In this document: positions 24,726-35,062 of the stretch, in pieces
How the letters are laid out: every line of letters begins with the position of its first letter
How positions within the stretch are numbered: position 1 is the first letter of the stretch
Assembly (NCBI GenBank): GCA_016713725.1
Contig: JADJOO010000012.1
Coordinates: 1 to 64,000, forward strand
Direction of reading: 5' to 3'
Length of the DNA: 64,000 nucleotides
DNA from: Pseudomonadota bacterium
GTDB lineage: Bacteria; Pseudomonadota; Gammaproteobacteria; Steroidobacterales; Steroidobacteraceae
Notes under the pieces: generated by a model
Database searches by the model: none
What the model saw: only the letters and a program-made list of their open reading frames with translations
What the model was told of the DNA's origin: nothing
Program-made: the position numbers and the translations under genes

Positions 24726-26434
24726 TCAGGCGCTGCGCGCCTGAGCAGCGGCGACCGCCGCATCCCGCAGCTCGCGCCGCAGGATCTTGCCGACGTTGCT
24801 CTTCGGCAGCTCGCCGCGGAACTCGATGTACTTCGGCTTCTTGTAGCCCGTGAAATTCTCCTTGCAGAACTCCATGAGCTGCTCGACGGTGAGCGCCGGG
24901 TCCTTGCGCACGACAAACACCTTGACTGCCTCGCCGGACTTTTCATCGGGCACACCGACGGCGGCGCATTCCACGACGCCGGGATGCGTTGCGATCACCT
25001 GCTCGATTTCGTTCGGGTACACGTTGAAACCCGACACCAGGATCATGTCCTTCTTGCGGTCCACGATCCTGATGTAACCGCGCTCGTCCATGATGCCGAC
25101 GTCGCCCGACTTGAAGAACCCGTCGGGGGTCATCACCTTCGCGGTCTCGTCCGGACGGTTCCAGTAACCTGCCATCACCTGCGGGCCGCGAATCGCGATC
25201 TCGCCCGGCTGGCCGAGCGGCAGGACCTGTCCCGCGTCGTCGAGAATCTGGATTTCCGTGTTCGGGAATGGCAGTCCGATGGTGCCGTTGTATTCACGAT
25301 TGAGGATCGGATTGCACGTGGCGACCGGCGACGTCTCCGAGAGGCCGTAGCCCTCGATGATCGGCACGCCGGTGAGCGCGAGCCACTTCTCGCTCGTCGC
25401 CTTCTGCACGGCCATGCCGCCGCCGTTCGCAACGCGCAGGCTTGAAAAATCGAGCTTGCGGAAGTCCTCGTTCCCGAGCAGCGCGTTGTAGAGCGTGTTG
25501 ACGCCCGGCAGCACGTTGAACTTGTACTTGCCCAGCTCCTTGACGAAGCCAGCGATGTCCCGCGGATTGGCAATCAGCACGTTGAGCGTCCCGATACGCA
25601 TGCCAAAGAGGCAGTTCACGACCAGCGCGAACACGTGATACAGCGGCAGCGCGCAGATGTAGACGAACTGGCCAGGCACGGGTCCGCGCGAAGTGTCATG
25701 CAGCGCGGGCACGATCCAGGCCTCCATCTGCAGCACGTTGGCGACGAGGTTGCCGTGCGTGAGGGCTGCCCCTTTCGACACACCGGTGGTCCCACCCGTG
25801 TATTGCAGGAAGGCGATGTCCTGCTGCGTGACGGCGACGGGCTCGAGCTTGCGGCGCGCGCCGGCATCGAGCGTCTCGGTGAACTTGACGTGCCCCGGCA
25901 GCGAGTATGCAGGCACCATCTTCTTCAGGCGGCGCACTGCGAAGTTGACGATCGCGCCTTCGGGAACCCGAGCATTTCGCCGAGCGACGCAACGATGACT
26001 TTCTTGATCGCCGTGCGCGCAATCACCTGCTGCAGCGTGGCCGCGAAATTCTCGAGGATCACGATCGCTTCGGCGCCGGAATCCTTCAGCTGATGCTCCA
26101 GCTCGCGCGGCGTGTACAGCGGATTGACGTTGACGACGACATAGCCGGCGCGCAGCACGCCCGCAAGTGCGATCGGGTACTGCACCACGTTCGGCATCAT
26201 GATCGCCACGCGCGCGCCCTTGGCGAGACCCTGCGACTGCAGCCAGGACGCGAAAGCCGCGGAGTAACGGTCGATTTCACCGAAGGTGAAGAACCGGTCC
26301 ATGTACGCGTACGCGTTGCGCGACGCGTGCTCCCGGAAACCGTGGTCGATCAGGTCGACGAGCGAAGAATACTGCGAGAGGTCGACGTCGTGCGGGACGC
26401 CGGGCGGATAGTGCTTGAGCCAGATTCTTTCCAT
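24726..26434 (-). CDS. fadD: Long-chain fatty-acid-CoA ligase, one frameshift in the sequence
   Basis: Activates fatty acids to acyl-CoA using ATP. The start MERIWLKHYPPGVPHDVDL is typical of proteobacterial FadD. Motifs: VNVNPLYTPRELEHQLKDSGA, AMP-binding YTGGTTGVSKGAALTHGN, GYGLSETSPVA, the stretch around DVGIMDERGYIRIVDRKKDMI and the C-terminal FRGELPKSNVGKILRRELRD. The frame breaks near 25965 (after LGEMLGFPK, resuming GAIVNFAVRRLKKMVPAYSLPG). The span is one base short of a multiple of three, consistent with a single deletion. About 569 residues when repaired, normal for FadD. It converges on the enoyl-CoA hydratase gene. Confidence 0.92.
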
Positions 26435-26470
26435 GACTGCTTCCCCCGAAGCTGACGTTCGTCGGGACGG

Positions 26471-27279
26471 CTAAGGTCGGGGCCGCGCGACGAGCGGAAC
26501 GTTGCAGAGATCGATGTGGCCGGCCGGAACGAGGTACCAGTCGTCGCGACGGTTGCGCCGCGCCTCGACCAGCTGGCGAAATCGTTCGGTGTCGGTGCGC
26601 AGGATTTCGAGGTTCTCGCGCTCCGCCGCCGGTACGTCCGCTGCGACGAGAACACTCGTGATCGGCACGTACTGTTCGGCCTTTTCGTAGAAACCCATCG
26701 GACCGGATCCGCGCGGCTGCGTGGCCAGCAGTTCCATGCCTTTTACGACGCGCCCCACCAGCGCAATGTTGCGGTCGAGCTGGCGTGGAGCGTGGCCCGA
26801 GACCACGTACAGTTCCGCGCCGCTGCCGCTGTCGGCGTCGTTGCCGCGGCCGGCACCTACCATCCCGTAACAATGGGCCAGCCATGCTTCGCCCGTGGCG
26901 GGGTTGCGCCCGGCGGGGAATCCCTGGCTGAACCCGACCTCGGGAGCGTAGCCGTCGCGGTCCTGCAGCGGCTCGAAGGGTAGCGAGGGTGTCATCTTGA
27001 CCGTGAACTCGGGCGGCAGTTTGTCTTTGGCCTCGCCCAGGCTGCGCTTGCCGTCCGGGTCGCCCCACTGCACGACGAAATTGTCCTGGGAGCGGACGAT
27101 GGCAAGGCCGTCGAAGTATTTCCGCGCGCGAGCTTGCGCAGATTGTCGGCATGCTGGGGGGCAAAAGCCGGGGTGAGTTCAATCACCACCCGGCCCTGCG
27201 GCAGCTGCAGGTAGAGCGTGTTTTCGGGGTCCAGGGGGCGCCAGTCGGCGGGCGCGGTGGCCGCCAGGACTTCGCTCAT
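26471..27279 (-). CDS. Cyclophilin-type peptidyl-prolyl isomerase, frameshifted
   Basis: The repaired protein reads NTLYLQLPQGRVVIELTPAFAPQHADNLRKLARG, then KYFDGLAIVRSQDNFVVQWGDPDGKRSLG and later GFPAGRNPATGEAWLAHCYGMVGAGR, IALVGRVVKGMELL: the cyclophilin fold with extra loops, as in secreted family members. One base is missing near 27121 (span 1 short of a multiple of 3). Upstream, the same frame contains MPLALALAAVPA then TAG (27325-27327) then AADPGPATPT: a signal peptide in which CAG would give the ideal cleavage site AQA. So the true start is probably near 27363, and the amber codon is either a substitution error or real damage. Confidence 0.75.
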
Positions 27280-27530
27280 GGTGCGCGGAGGCGCGGTCGG
27301 CGTCGCAGGCCCCGGATCGGCCGCCTAGGCCGGCACAGCAGCCAGCGCCAACGCCAACGGCATGGCCAGCGTGAATCACGCCGTGGGCCCTGGCTGCTGC
27401 CGCTGGTTTCATCACGTAAAATCTACAGGGTGCGGGGGACGAATCAAGCAGAGAATTCCGCAGGCAGGCTATGCTTTCAAAGGGCCGAGGTCATCCCTTG
27501 CTTTTCAACTCTCAAGAGGCCGTTGCAGAC

Positions 27531-27866
27531 ATGCTCGTCAAGTTTTCGACCAGGTTCGGCCAGCTCGTGATGCAAGGTGAACCGGCAGTGGCCCTCATCA
27601 GGCTGGGCGGCCACTCGGGCACGGTGCCAAGCGCCGTGCTGGCCGCAGACCTGCCGGGGTTCCTGGCGAAACTCCGGGCTGGCCTGGATCTGCAGGGCGA
27701 TCAGGTATCGCCACCGCCCCCGCCCAGGGAGCATGGAGGCGACTGGGAGGACGAGGAAGAACCCCGCGAGCAGCCCATCAAGCTCCGGCTGCGCGCCGTG
27801 CCACTGCTCGACATGCTCGACACGGCCGTCCTGCGGCAGTCCGACCTGTTCTGGGAACAGGCCTGA
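27531..27866 (+). CDS. DUF1840 domain protein
   Basis: 111 residues from the ATG at 27531. The family pattern is clear: MLVKFSTRFGQLVMQGEPAV at the start, then LIRLGGHSGTVPSAVLAADLPGFLAKLRAGL, a variable acidic linker (HGGDWEDEEEPREQ) and the conserved end LRLRAVPLLDMLDTA. DUF1840 proteins are small cytosolic proteins of unknown function found mainly in beta- and gammaproteobacteria. The in-frame extension to 27471 has no support. A small membrane protein gene follows after 10 bp. Confidence 0.85.
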   Translation: MLVKFSTRFGQLVMQGEPAVALIRLGGHSGTVPSAVLAADLPGFLAKLRAGLDLQGDQVSPPPPPREHGGDWEDEEEPREQPIKLRLRAVPLLDMLDTAVLRQSDLFWEQA

Positions 27867-27876
27867 GGTCCACGGC

Positions 27877-28248
27877 ATGCGTCTCGCTGCCCTGCTCATG
27901 CTGCCGGTGCTGGCCCTCCTCCTGCTTGCCGCGCACCTCGTCCATGCCGGCCTGAGGCCGCTGGCGGTGCTCGCGATGCTGCTGGCAGGCCTGCTGGCCG
28001 TGCCGCGGCCCTGGGCCTCGCGGACGTTGCAGGTCGTCCTCGCCGTGGCGGTGATCGAGTGGATCCTGACCACCGTGGAACTCGCCCAGCTGCGCCTGCG
28101 TCACGGCGAACCCTACCTGCGGCTGGCCGTGATCCTGGGGTCCGTCACCCTGTTCACCGCGCTCGCGGCCCTCGCGTTCCAACACCCTGTCCTGCGTGCA
28201 TATTTCCGGTCGCCTGCGAAACCCGCAACCGAACCAGTTGCGCGCTGA
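27877..28248 (+). CDS. Small integral membrane protein, unrecognised
   Basis: 123 residues with four hydrophobic segments: about 3-22 (LAALLMLPVLALLLLAAHLV), 26-42, 50-70 (TLQVVLAVAVIEWILTTVEL) and 81-103. A short Arg/Lys tail follows. No signal peptide or catalytic motif is visible and I do not recognise the family. It starts 10 bp after the DUF1840 gene and is probably co-transcribed with it. Confidence 0.7.
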   Translation: MRLAALLMLPVLALLLLAAHLVHAGLRPLAVLAMLLAGLLAVPRPWASRTLQVVLAVAVIEWILTTVELAQLRLRHGEPYLRLAVILGSVTLFTALAALAFQHPVLRAYFRSPAKPATEPVAR

Positions 28249-28367
28249 ACCGTGCGCGGTTTGCGGTGAAACGACCACCGGCCCGGGTTGGGACCGCCAC
28301 TCCCGTCAGGTAACCTTGTCGGCCCGTGCCCGGCACGACCCCCCACCGCTCGAGGACCGACGAGTCT

Positions 28368-30628
28368 ATGAAGACCCTGCTGGCCACCGCTGGCGCCTTT
28401 GCGCTGCTCACCACCTCCATGACGAACGCTGCCGAAACAAAGCCTGCCGCCGACGCCGTACCCCCCCTGCTGGCACCGTGGGCAGGCCCCTACGGCGGCG
28501 TGCCGCCGTTCGACAAGGTCAAGGTCGTCGACCTGAAGCCGGGACTCGAAGCCGGCATGGCCCAACAGCTCGCCGAAATCGACCGGATCGCGAACGACCC
28601 GGCGACACCGACGTTCGAGAACACGATCGCAGCGATGGAGCGCACCGGCCGCACGCTTGATCGCGTCATCACGGTCTACGGTGTCTACAGCTCGACGCTG
28701 AACGACGAAGCCGTGCAGGCCGTCGAACGCGAGATGGCGCCGAAGCTTGCTGCGTTCAGCGACCAGATCACGCAGAACGCGCAGCTGTTCGAGCGCGTCG
28801 CCAGGGTCTACGAAACGCGCGAAACGTCGGGGCTCACCCCCGAGCAGCAGCGCCTGGCGTGGGTGTACTACACGAACTTCGTGCGTGCCGGTGCAAGGCT
28901 GGATGCGGCAGGCAAGAAGCGCACGGCGGCGATCAACCAGGAACTCGCCAAGCTGTTCACGACCTTCGGCCAGAACGTGCTCAAGGACGAAAACGAAGGC
29001 GTGATCTATCTCGACAAGGAGTCCGATCTTGCCGGGCTGCCCCAGGGCGTTCGCGACGGCATGGCGCAGGGCGCGGAAGGCCGCGGACAGAAGGGCAAAT
29101 GGGCGATCGCCAACACGCGCTCGAGCATCGAGCCGTTCCTGACGTACTCGGACAACCGCGCGCTGCGTGAGCAGGCATGGCGCATGTTCGTCAACCGCGG
29201 CGACAACGGCGGCGCAACCGACAACAACGCGACGATCGCGCAGATCCTGCAGCTGCGGGCCGAGCGAGCGCAACTGCTCGGCTTCCCGACGCACGCGCAC
29301 TGGCGCCTCGAGAACACGATGGCGAAGACGCCCGAGCGAGCCATGGAGCTGATGGAGGCCGTCTGGACGCCTGCCGTCGCGCGCGTGCACGAGGAAGTCG
29401 CCGACATGCAGAAGATCGCCGACGCCGAGAAGGCGAGCATCCAGATCGAGCCGTGGGACTACCGCTACTACGCCGAAAAGGTGCGCAAGGCGAAGTACGA
29501 CCTGGACGAGACCCAGGTCACCCCGTACATGCAGCTCGAGAACCTGCGTGAAGGCATGTTCCACATGGCGAAGGAACTGTTCGGGTTCAACTTCAAGCCG
29601 GTCGACGCGAGCAAGGTGCCGGTGTACCACCCCGACGTGCGCGTCTGGGAAGTGACCAACCCGACGGGTGAGCTGGTCGGACTGTGGTACTTCGATCCCT
29701 ACGCGCGCAAAGGCAAACGTTCGGGTGCATGGATGAACGCGTACCGTACCCAGGAGAAGTTCGACGGCGACGTCAAGACCATCGTCTCCAACAATTCGAA
29801 CTTCGTGAAGGGCAAGCCCGGCGAGCCGGTCCTGATCAGCTGGGAAGACGCGACCACGCTGTTCCACGAATTTGGCCACGCGCTGCACGGTTTGAGTTCG
29901 AGCGTGAACTATCCATCCGTGGCGGGCACCGCCGTCGCGCGCGATTACGTCGAGTTCCCGTCGCAGCTGCTCGAGCACTGGCTGTCGACGCCGGAAATCC
30001 TCAACAAGTATGCCCTGCATTACCAGACCGGCAAACCGATCCCGGCTGAACTGGTGGCCAGGATTGATGCGGCCGAGAGGTTCAACCAGGGATTCAAGAC
30101 GGTCGAATACCTGTCGAGCGCGCTGATCGACATGAAGCTGCACCTCGCAGGCGGCCAGGCGATCGATCCAGACAAGTTCGAGCGCGAGACACTCGCGGCC
30201 ATGGACATGCCGTCCGAGATCGTGATGCGCCACCGCACGCCGCAGTTCAACCACGTGTTCTCGGGCGACGGCTATTCCGCAGGCTATTACAGCTACCTGT
30301 GGTCGGATACGATTACGGCAGACGCCTGGGAAGCGTTCACCGAAGCGGCGGGCCGTGGGACAGGACGTGCAAGCGCCTGCGCGACAACGTCTTCGGCGTG
30401 GGCAACACGATCGACCCGGCCATTGCGTACCGGCAGTTCCGCGGTCGCGATCCGGGCATCGCAGCACTGATGCGCAAGCGCGGATTTCCGGTGCCGCCGG
30501 CGGCAGCGCCGGCGGCCGCAGGCGAGGCGCCGAAAGGTAGGGGACGCCACCTCCCGGCGGAAATAGGTGAGCGTCCTTGCGCGAGCAGGCCGCGCCTGGT
30601 CGAGGATGAACGCGTATTCCTCCGCTAA
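28368..30628 (+). CDS. M3 family zinc oligopeptidase (peptidyl-dipeptidase-like), frameshifted near the end
   Basis: ATG at 28368 begins a signal peptide (LLATAGAFALLTTSMTNAA), so this is probably a periplasmic M3 peptidase. The zinc motif HEFGH (in ATTLFHEFGHALHGLSSS) is followed by the M3 block VEFPSQLLEHWL and, later, GDGYSAGYYSYLWSDTITADAWEAF. Near 30340 the frame shifts; the continuation GGPWDRTCKRLRDNVFGVGNTIDPAIAYRQFRGRDPGIAALMRKRGFP is the family's C-terminus. After KRGFPVPPAAAPAA the frame runs into a REP-like repeat, so the last about 30 codons are doubtful. The usual length is about 680-720 residues, as here. It cleaves short peptides and converges on an S9 peptidase. Confidence 0.88.
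30540..30576. repeat. REP-like extragenic palindrome, copy 2 (degenerate)
   Basis: GGAAATAGGTGAGCGTCC (30559-30576) is identical to 18 bases of the right arm at 22750. The left part GGGGACGCCACCT (30540-30552) is a shortened version of the other arm, with CCCGGC between. It lies between the convergent M3 and S9 peptidase genes, overlapping the doubtful tails of both. Confidence 0.75.
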
Positions 30629-32643
30629 CTCGTGCAGATGCTCGAACCGGCCCGACTTGCCGCCGTGCCCGGCTTCCATGTTGACGCGCATCACCAGCAG
30701 CCGGTCATCGGTCTTTAGACGCCGCAGCTTCGCTACCCACTTTGCGGGCTCGTAGTACTGCACCTGGCTGTCCCAGAGTCCCGTCGTGACGTACAGCGCC
30801 GGATATGCCTGCGGCTGAACGTTGTCGTACGGTGAGTAGCTCAGCATGTAGTCATAGAACGCCGGCTCGTTCGGATCGCCCCACTCGTCGTACTCGTTGG
30901 TCGTCAGCGGAATGCTCTCGTCGAGCATCGTGGTCACAATGTCGACGAATGGCACGTGCGCGACGATGCCCCGGTACAGCCCCGGCGCCATGTTTGCGGC
31001 CGCCGCGACGAGCAAGCCGCCGGCGCTGCCACCGCGCGCGAATACCCGCTTCGCGTCCGCGTAACCCTCGGCGACCAGCCAGCGCGTTGCGTCGATGAAG
31101 TCCTCGAACGAGTGTCTCTTCTCGAGCAACCGTCCGGCGTCGTACCAGCGGCGACCACGCTCCTGGCCGCCGCGCACCTGCGCGATGGCGTAGACGAAGC
31201 CGCGGTCGAGCAGCGACAACAGGCTCGACGAAAACACCGGATCCGAAGAAATGCCGTAGGCGCCGTAGCCGTACTGCAGCAGCGGCGCGGTGCCGTCGCG
31301 ACGAAACAGGTCGCGGCGATAGACGATCGCGACGGGCACGCGTTCGCCGTCCCGCGCGGTCACCCACAGGTATTCGGTCGCGTACCGCGACGGATCAAGT
31401 CGCCCAGCACCGGCTCGCGCTTCAACAACACCTGCTCGCCGGTCCGCGTGTCGTAGTCGTAGGTCGTGCGCGGCGTCGTGAGCGACGTGTAGGTGTAGCG
31501 CACGACCTCGCTGTCCACTTCCTCGTTCGCGTCGAGGGCCATGCGGTACGCGGGCTCGTCCGAATCGATGTGGAACTCGCGCGCACCGGTCCACGGCCGG
31601 ATGCGGATCCTGCGCAGGCCCGCGACGCGTTCCTCGATCGCGAGGAAGCTGTCGAACACGTCAAACCCCGCCACCAGCACGTCGTCCCGGTGCGCCACGA
31701 GCTCGCGCCAGCGTTCGCGTATCCCAGTGTCCGCCGCCGAGGCCTCGAGCAGGCGGAAGTTCACGGCCTGCCAGTTGCTGCGGATCACCCAGCGTTCACC
31801 GACGTGGTCCACCGAATACTCGTGCCCGCGGCTGCGCGGCAGGAACACCTTGAAGACCAGCGCGGGGTCGTCGAGGGGTGCGTAGCGGACTTCGGTGGTG
31901 ACGGTGCTGCTCGAGTCGATCAGCAGGTACCGCCGATCCTTCGTCAGGCCGACGGACGTGTAGAACGCCTCGTCTTCCTCTTCGTGCACGACCGGGTCGC
32001 GCGCGGGATCGGTGCCCAGTTCGTGCACACGCACGCGCAATCCCAGCAGCGTGACCGGGTCCTTTTCGACATACAGCACGCGGCGGTTGTCCGCCGCCCA
32101 GACGACACCTTCTTCGACATTGGGCACGACGTCCGGTAGCAGCTCGCCAGTAGCCAGTGACTTGAAGCGCAGCCTGTATTGGCGGCGACCCACGGTGTCT
32201 TCGGTGAATGCGAGCAGGTTGTTGTCGTGGCTGATCTCGATCGAGCCGACGTCGTAGTACTCGAGCCCGCGCGCGTTCTCGCGCAGGTCGAGCAGAACCT
32301 GTTCGGGGCCCTCAGCACTGCCCGCGCGGCGGGCGTAGACGGCGTATTCGTCGCCGATGCCGTAGCGATGCAGGTACCAGTAGCCGTTGTCGCGGCAGGG
32401 CACGCTCATCGTCCTGGCGGATGCGCCCGACGATTTCCTTGTACAACTCGGCCTCGAGCGGCTGCAAAGACGCTGTCATCGCCTCGCGATACGCATTCTC
32501 GGCATGCAGGTACTCGAGCACGTCGGACGCTGTGCGCGTGTCGTCGCGCAGCCAGTAATAGTCGTCGACCCGGACGCAGTGCGGCGACGCGACGGCGTGT
32601 GGCCGGACCGCCGCAACCGGAGGCAGGAGCGGTCCTGGTTCAT
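30576..32643 (-). CDS. S9 prolyl oligopeptidase family (oligopeptidase B-like), several frameshifts
   Basis: Start at the ATG complementary to 32641-32643, 10 bp after the M48 gene. Repaired reading: PLLPPVAAVRPH, VDDYYWLRDDTRTASDVLEYLHAENAYREAM, RIRQDD, SVPCRDNGYWYLHRYGIGDEY and so on, the beta-propeller of oligopeptidase B. The peptidase domain follows: TEYLWVTARDGERVPVAIVY, APLLQYGYGAYGIS, the nucleophile motif GGSAGGLL, YDNVQPQAYPALYVTTGLWDSQV and the catalytic His in EAGHGGKSGRFEH. Shifts near 32620, 32405 and 31388 each resume in the correct family sequence. The C-terminal stop is unclear because a REP-like repeat follows. It cleaves oligopeptides, typically after basic residues. Confidence 0.82.
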
Positions 32644-32653
32644 GCCAGGCGCG

Positions 32654-33481
32654 TCAAACGCCAGCCGGTCCCATGCGCACCGGATAAGTCGGGCGCGTAC
32701 CCCCCGCCTGGTAGTACGGCATCATCTTCGGCGCGAGCGCGCCGAGACGCTGCTGACGCGTGGCATCGCTCGGGTGCGTGCTCAGGAACTCGGCCGGTGC
32801 GCTGCCGCCGACTTTCGCCATCTTCTGCCACAGCGTGACGGCGGAGCGCGGGTCGTAGCCCGCACGGGCGGCGAGTTCGATGCCGATCTGGTCGGCTTCG
32901 TTTTCCGACGCGCGGCTGTTCGGCAGCTTGATCGCAACGGTTGCAGCCGCTGCAGTGATGGCCATCGCCTGGCCCGGATTGTCCGACAAGATGCCTGCCG
33001 CGAGGATGCCGGCATTGGCTGCCATCGCGGTCGACATGCGCTCTGCGGTGTGGTTTGCCAGCGCGTGGGCGATCTCATGCCCCATGACCTGCGCGAGTTC
33101 GTCGTCGGTCGGATCGACCTTCATGATCAGGCCCGTGTATAGGGCCATGCGGCCGCCCGCCATGCACCAGGCGTTGACGGTCTTCGGATCGTCGATGACC
33201 TGCACGCTCCATTGCCACTTCGCGCTGTCGGGCCGCATCTTCACGGCCTGCGCCACGAGGCGCTCGGTGATCACGCTCACGCGCTTGAGCGTGCGCGGAT
33301 CGGTGACGAGCTTACCCTCTTTCTGGTATTTGCCCATCTCCTGTGCGTAGGCCTGGCGGGACGAGCTGATCGCCGTCTCCTCGGAGACGAGCATCAGCTG
33401 CCTGCGCCCGGTGGGGCTGGTCGCGCAGGCGGCCACGAGCAGCACGAGCGCCAGGGCGAACAATGGTTTGCGGCAGTTCAT
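32654..33481 (-). CDS. M48 family metalloprotease lipoprotein
   Basis: 275 residues. The signal ends in lipobox LVAAC (Cys19), so it should be anchored to a membrane facing the periplasm. The zinc motif HEIAH is at 135-139 and the third ligand in ENEADQIG about 193-200, then FLSTHPSDATRQQRL, the conserved C-terminal HP motif of periplasmic M48 proteases. YfgC/BepA-, LoiP- and Oma1-like members handle misfolded outer-membrane or membrane proteins. It precedes the S9 peptidase by 10 bp, forming a two-protease transcript. Confidence 0.9.
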   Translation of the reverse strand: MNCRKPLFALALVLLVAACATSPTGRRQLMLVSEETAISSSRQAYAQEMGKYQKEGKLVTDPRTLKRVSVITERLVAQAVKMRPDSAKWQWSVQVIDDPKTVNAWCMAGGRMALYTGLIMKVDPTDDELAQVMGHEIAHALANHTAERMSTAMAANAGILAAGILSDNPGQAMAITAAAATVAIKLPNSRASENEADQIGIELAARAGYDPRSAVTLWQKMAKVGGSAPAEFLSTHPSDATRQQRLGALAPKMMPYYQAGGTRPTYPVRMGPAGV

Positions 33482-33630
33482 CCTGGAACCCTTACCTGCG
33501 GAACAAGGTCGGCATGGCAGGGATAATGCCTCGCCGCGCCGCAGGTAGAAAGTCCGCGCGGGTACGACCGGGTTCGCGGTGAGGTAAGCTCAGTCTCACG
33601 GCGCAGCCCGTTGCGCGCCCGGAGGCAGTG

Positions 33631-34652
33631 ATGTCGCGGCCAACCCATGCCCGATTGTCCGCCAGCGGTGTAATCCTCCACGTGCGCCAGGCAGGAAGCG
33701 GCCCGGTCGTCCTGTTACTGCACGGCTTTCCGGATTCGTGCGAACTTTGGCAGGACGTAACACCGATGCTTGTTGCAGCGGGCTATCGCGTCATAGCGCC
33801 TGACATGCGCGGATTCGGTCGTTCCGATGCACCGGCGTCGGTCGGCGGCTATGCGCTGGGGCACGTCGTTGCCGATCTGCGCGTGCTGATCGGCCGGCTT
33901 GCGGGCGACACACCCGTGCGCGTGATCGGCCACGACTGGGGCGCCGTCGCGGGCTGGTGCCTCGCGCTGGAACATCCGCAGCTCGTCCGGTCGCAGGTTG
34001 CGCTTTCGGTCGGGCATCCACGCCAGTATGCGGTGGCGGGGCTCGAGCAGAAACTGAAAGGCCTCTACACACTCGCGTGGCAGGTGCCAGGCGCTGCTGA
34101 GCACTGGCTCGCACAACGCGGCTACGCGGGCCTGCGTGGCTGGGGGCGGCAGCATCCGCGGATCGACGATTGCGTGAAGGACCTGTCGCGGCCGGGGCGC
34201 CTCACGGCCGGCCTCAACTGGTATCGCGCCAACCTGCGTCGCGTACTGTTCGGACCCTGGGAGAAGTGCGCCGTGCCGACACTCGGCGTCTGGAGCAGCG
34301 GCGATCACTTCCTCGCCGAAGACCAGATGCGGAATTCGCACCAGCGTATGCAGGCGCCCTGGCGCTACGAGCGCATCGAAGGTGCGGGACACTGGTTGCC
34401 GCTCCGGAGCGCAGCGGGACGCGCGTGCGCGGGAGCGGCTCTCAGTCGTTGCAGTGGTTCGCGCGGCTCCTGCGCGAAGCGGGATCAGGAAATGGGGACT
34501 GTCGCGGAGACAGGACCAGGCGGACGAACTGGTACATGGCTCCAAGCAGCTGCGCAACGATCGCTCCGAAGAACGGCCAGAACGCAGCGAGCGTCGCAAG
34601 GTTCCACACTTGCAGCAGGCACACGGTCGCCAGGAGGATGACGAGGACGTAA
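33631..34652 (+). CDS. Alpha/beta hydrolase (epoxide hydrolase-like), frameshift near the end
   Basis: ATG at 33631 follows GGAGG (33621-33625). Motifs: LLLHGFPDSCELWQDVTPML (oxyanion HG), PDMRGFGRSDAP, the nucleophile elbow GHDWGAVAGW (Asp nucleophile as in epoxide hydrolases and dehalogenases), VPTLGVWSSGDHFL and the catalytic His in EGAGHWLP. After GHWLPL the frame shifts near 34403; the continuation ERSGTRVRGSGSQSLQWFARLLREAG is the expected last helix. The protein should therefore end near 34490, and the rest is antisense to the next gene. A haloalkane dehalogenase is an alternative. About 290 residues when repaired. Confidence 0.82.
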
Positions 34653-35062
34653 CTCGTGAATCTGGTGCCGCCCGCGACCTCCAATTGTCCGGGCGTGAAT
34701 CCAGCGAGAGTTCTGGCGATCATTGTCGCGTAGGGGACCAGGAACAGTGCCGAGATTCCGCTGCACCATCGCCATATCGATGGCATGAATTCGCTGAATG
34801 ACAGCAGGAACAGCCCGACCATGCTGAGCGCGAGCGGCAGTATTGAATTGATCAGCAGAAGCCGGAGCCAGAATTTTTCTACCTGGCCCCAGTCATGAAC
34901 TGAATCGTTGCGGAACGCGGCCACCACCCCGGCGAAACCCGCTATGGCCACCGCGATCTGAGCGGACGCGCTGAGAGCAGCAGTCGGTTCCATGGTGTAG
35001 GCCTGAATAATTGATTGCATGACGGGAGTGCCGGACGACATGCCTGGTGCCGCAGGAATCAT
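34442..35062 (-). CDS. Hypothetical multi-pass membrane protein
   Basis: Up to 206 residues, with four to five hydrophobic segments: AQIAVAIAGFAGVVAAF, LRLLLINSILPLALSMVGLF, CSGISALFLVPYATMIA, SYVLVILLATVCLLQVW and LAAFWPFFGAIVAQLLGAMY. The first segment, with its AQIAVAIAGFAGVVAAFR sequence, resembles a family of uncharacterised bacterial membrane proteins; function unknown. Starts at 35062, 35041, 35020 and 34993 are all possible, and none has a convincing ribosome site. The last (MEPTAALSAS) places the first membrane helix at the usual distance. It converges on the alpha/beta hydrolase. Confidence 0.65.
   Translation of the reverse strand: MIPAAPGMSSGTPVMQSIIQAYTMEPTAALSASAQIAVAIAGFAGVVAAFRNDSVHDWGQVEKFWLRLLLINSILPLALSMVGLFLLSFSEFMPSIWRWCSGISALFLVPYATMIARTLAGFTPGQLEVAGGTRFTSYVLVILLATVCLLQVWNLATLAAFWPFFGAIVAQLLGAMYQFVRLVLSPRQSPFPDPASRRSRANHCND

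Noticed and set aside
28113..30467. 784-codon minus-strand open frame opposite the M3 peptidase
   Set aside because: Basic low-complexity composition and no family motif; it is a shadow of the M3 gene on the other strand.
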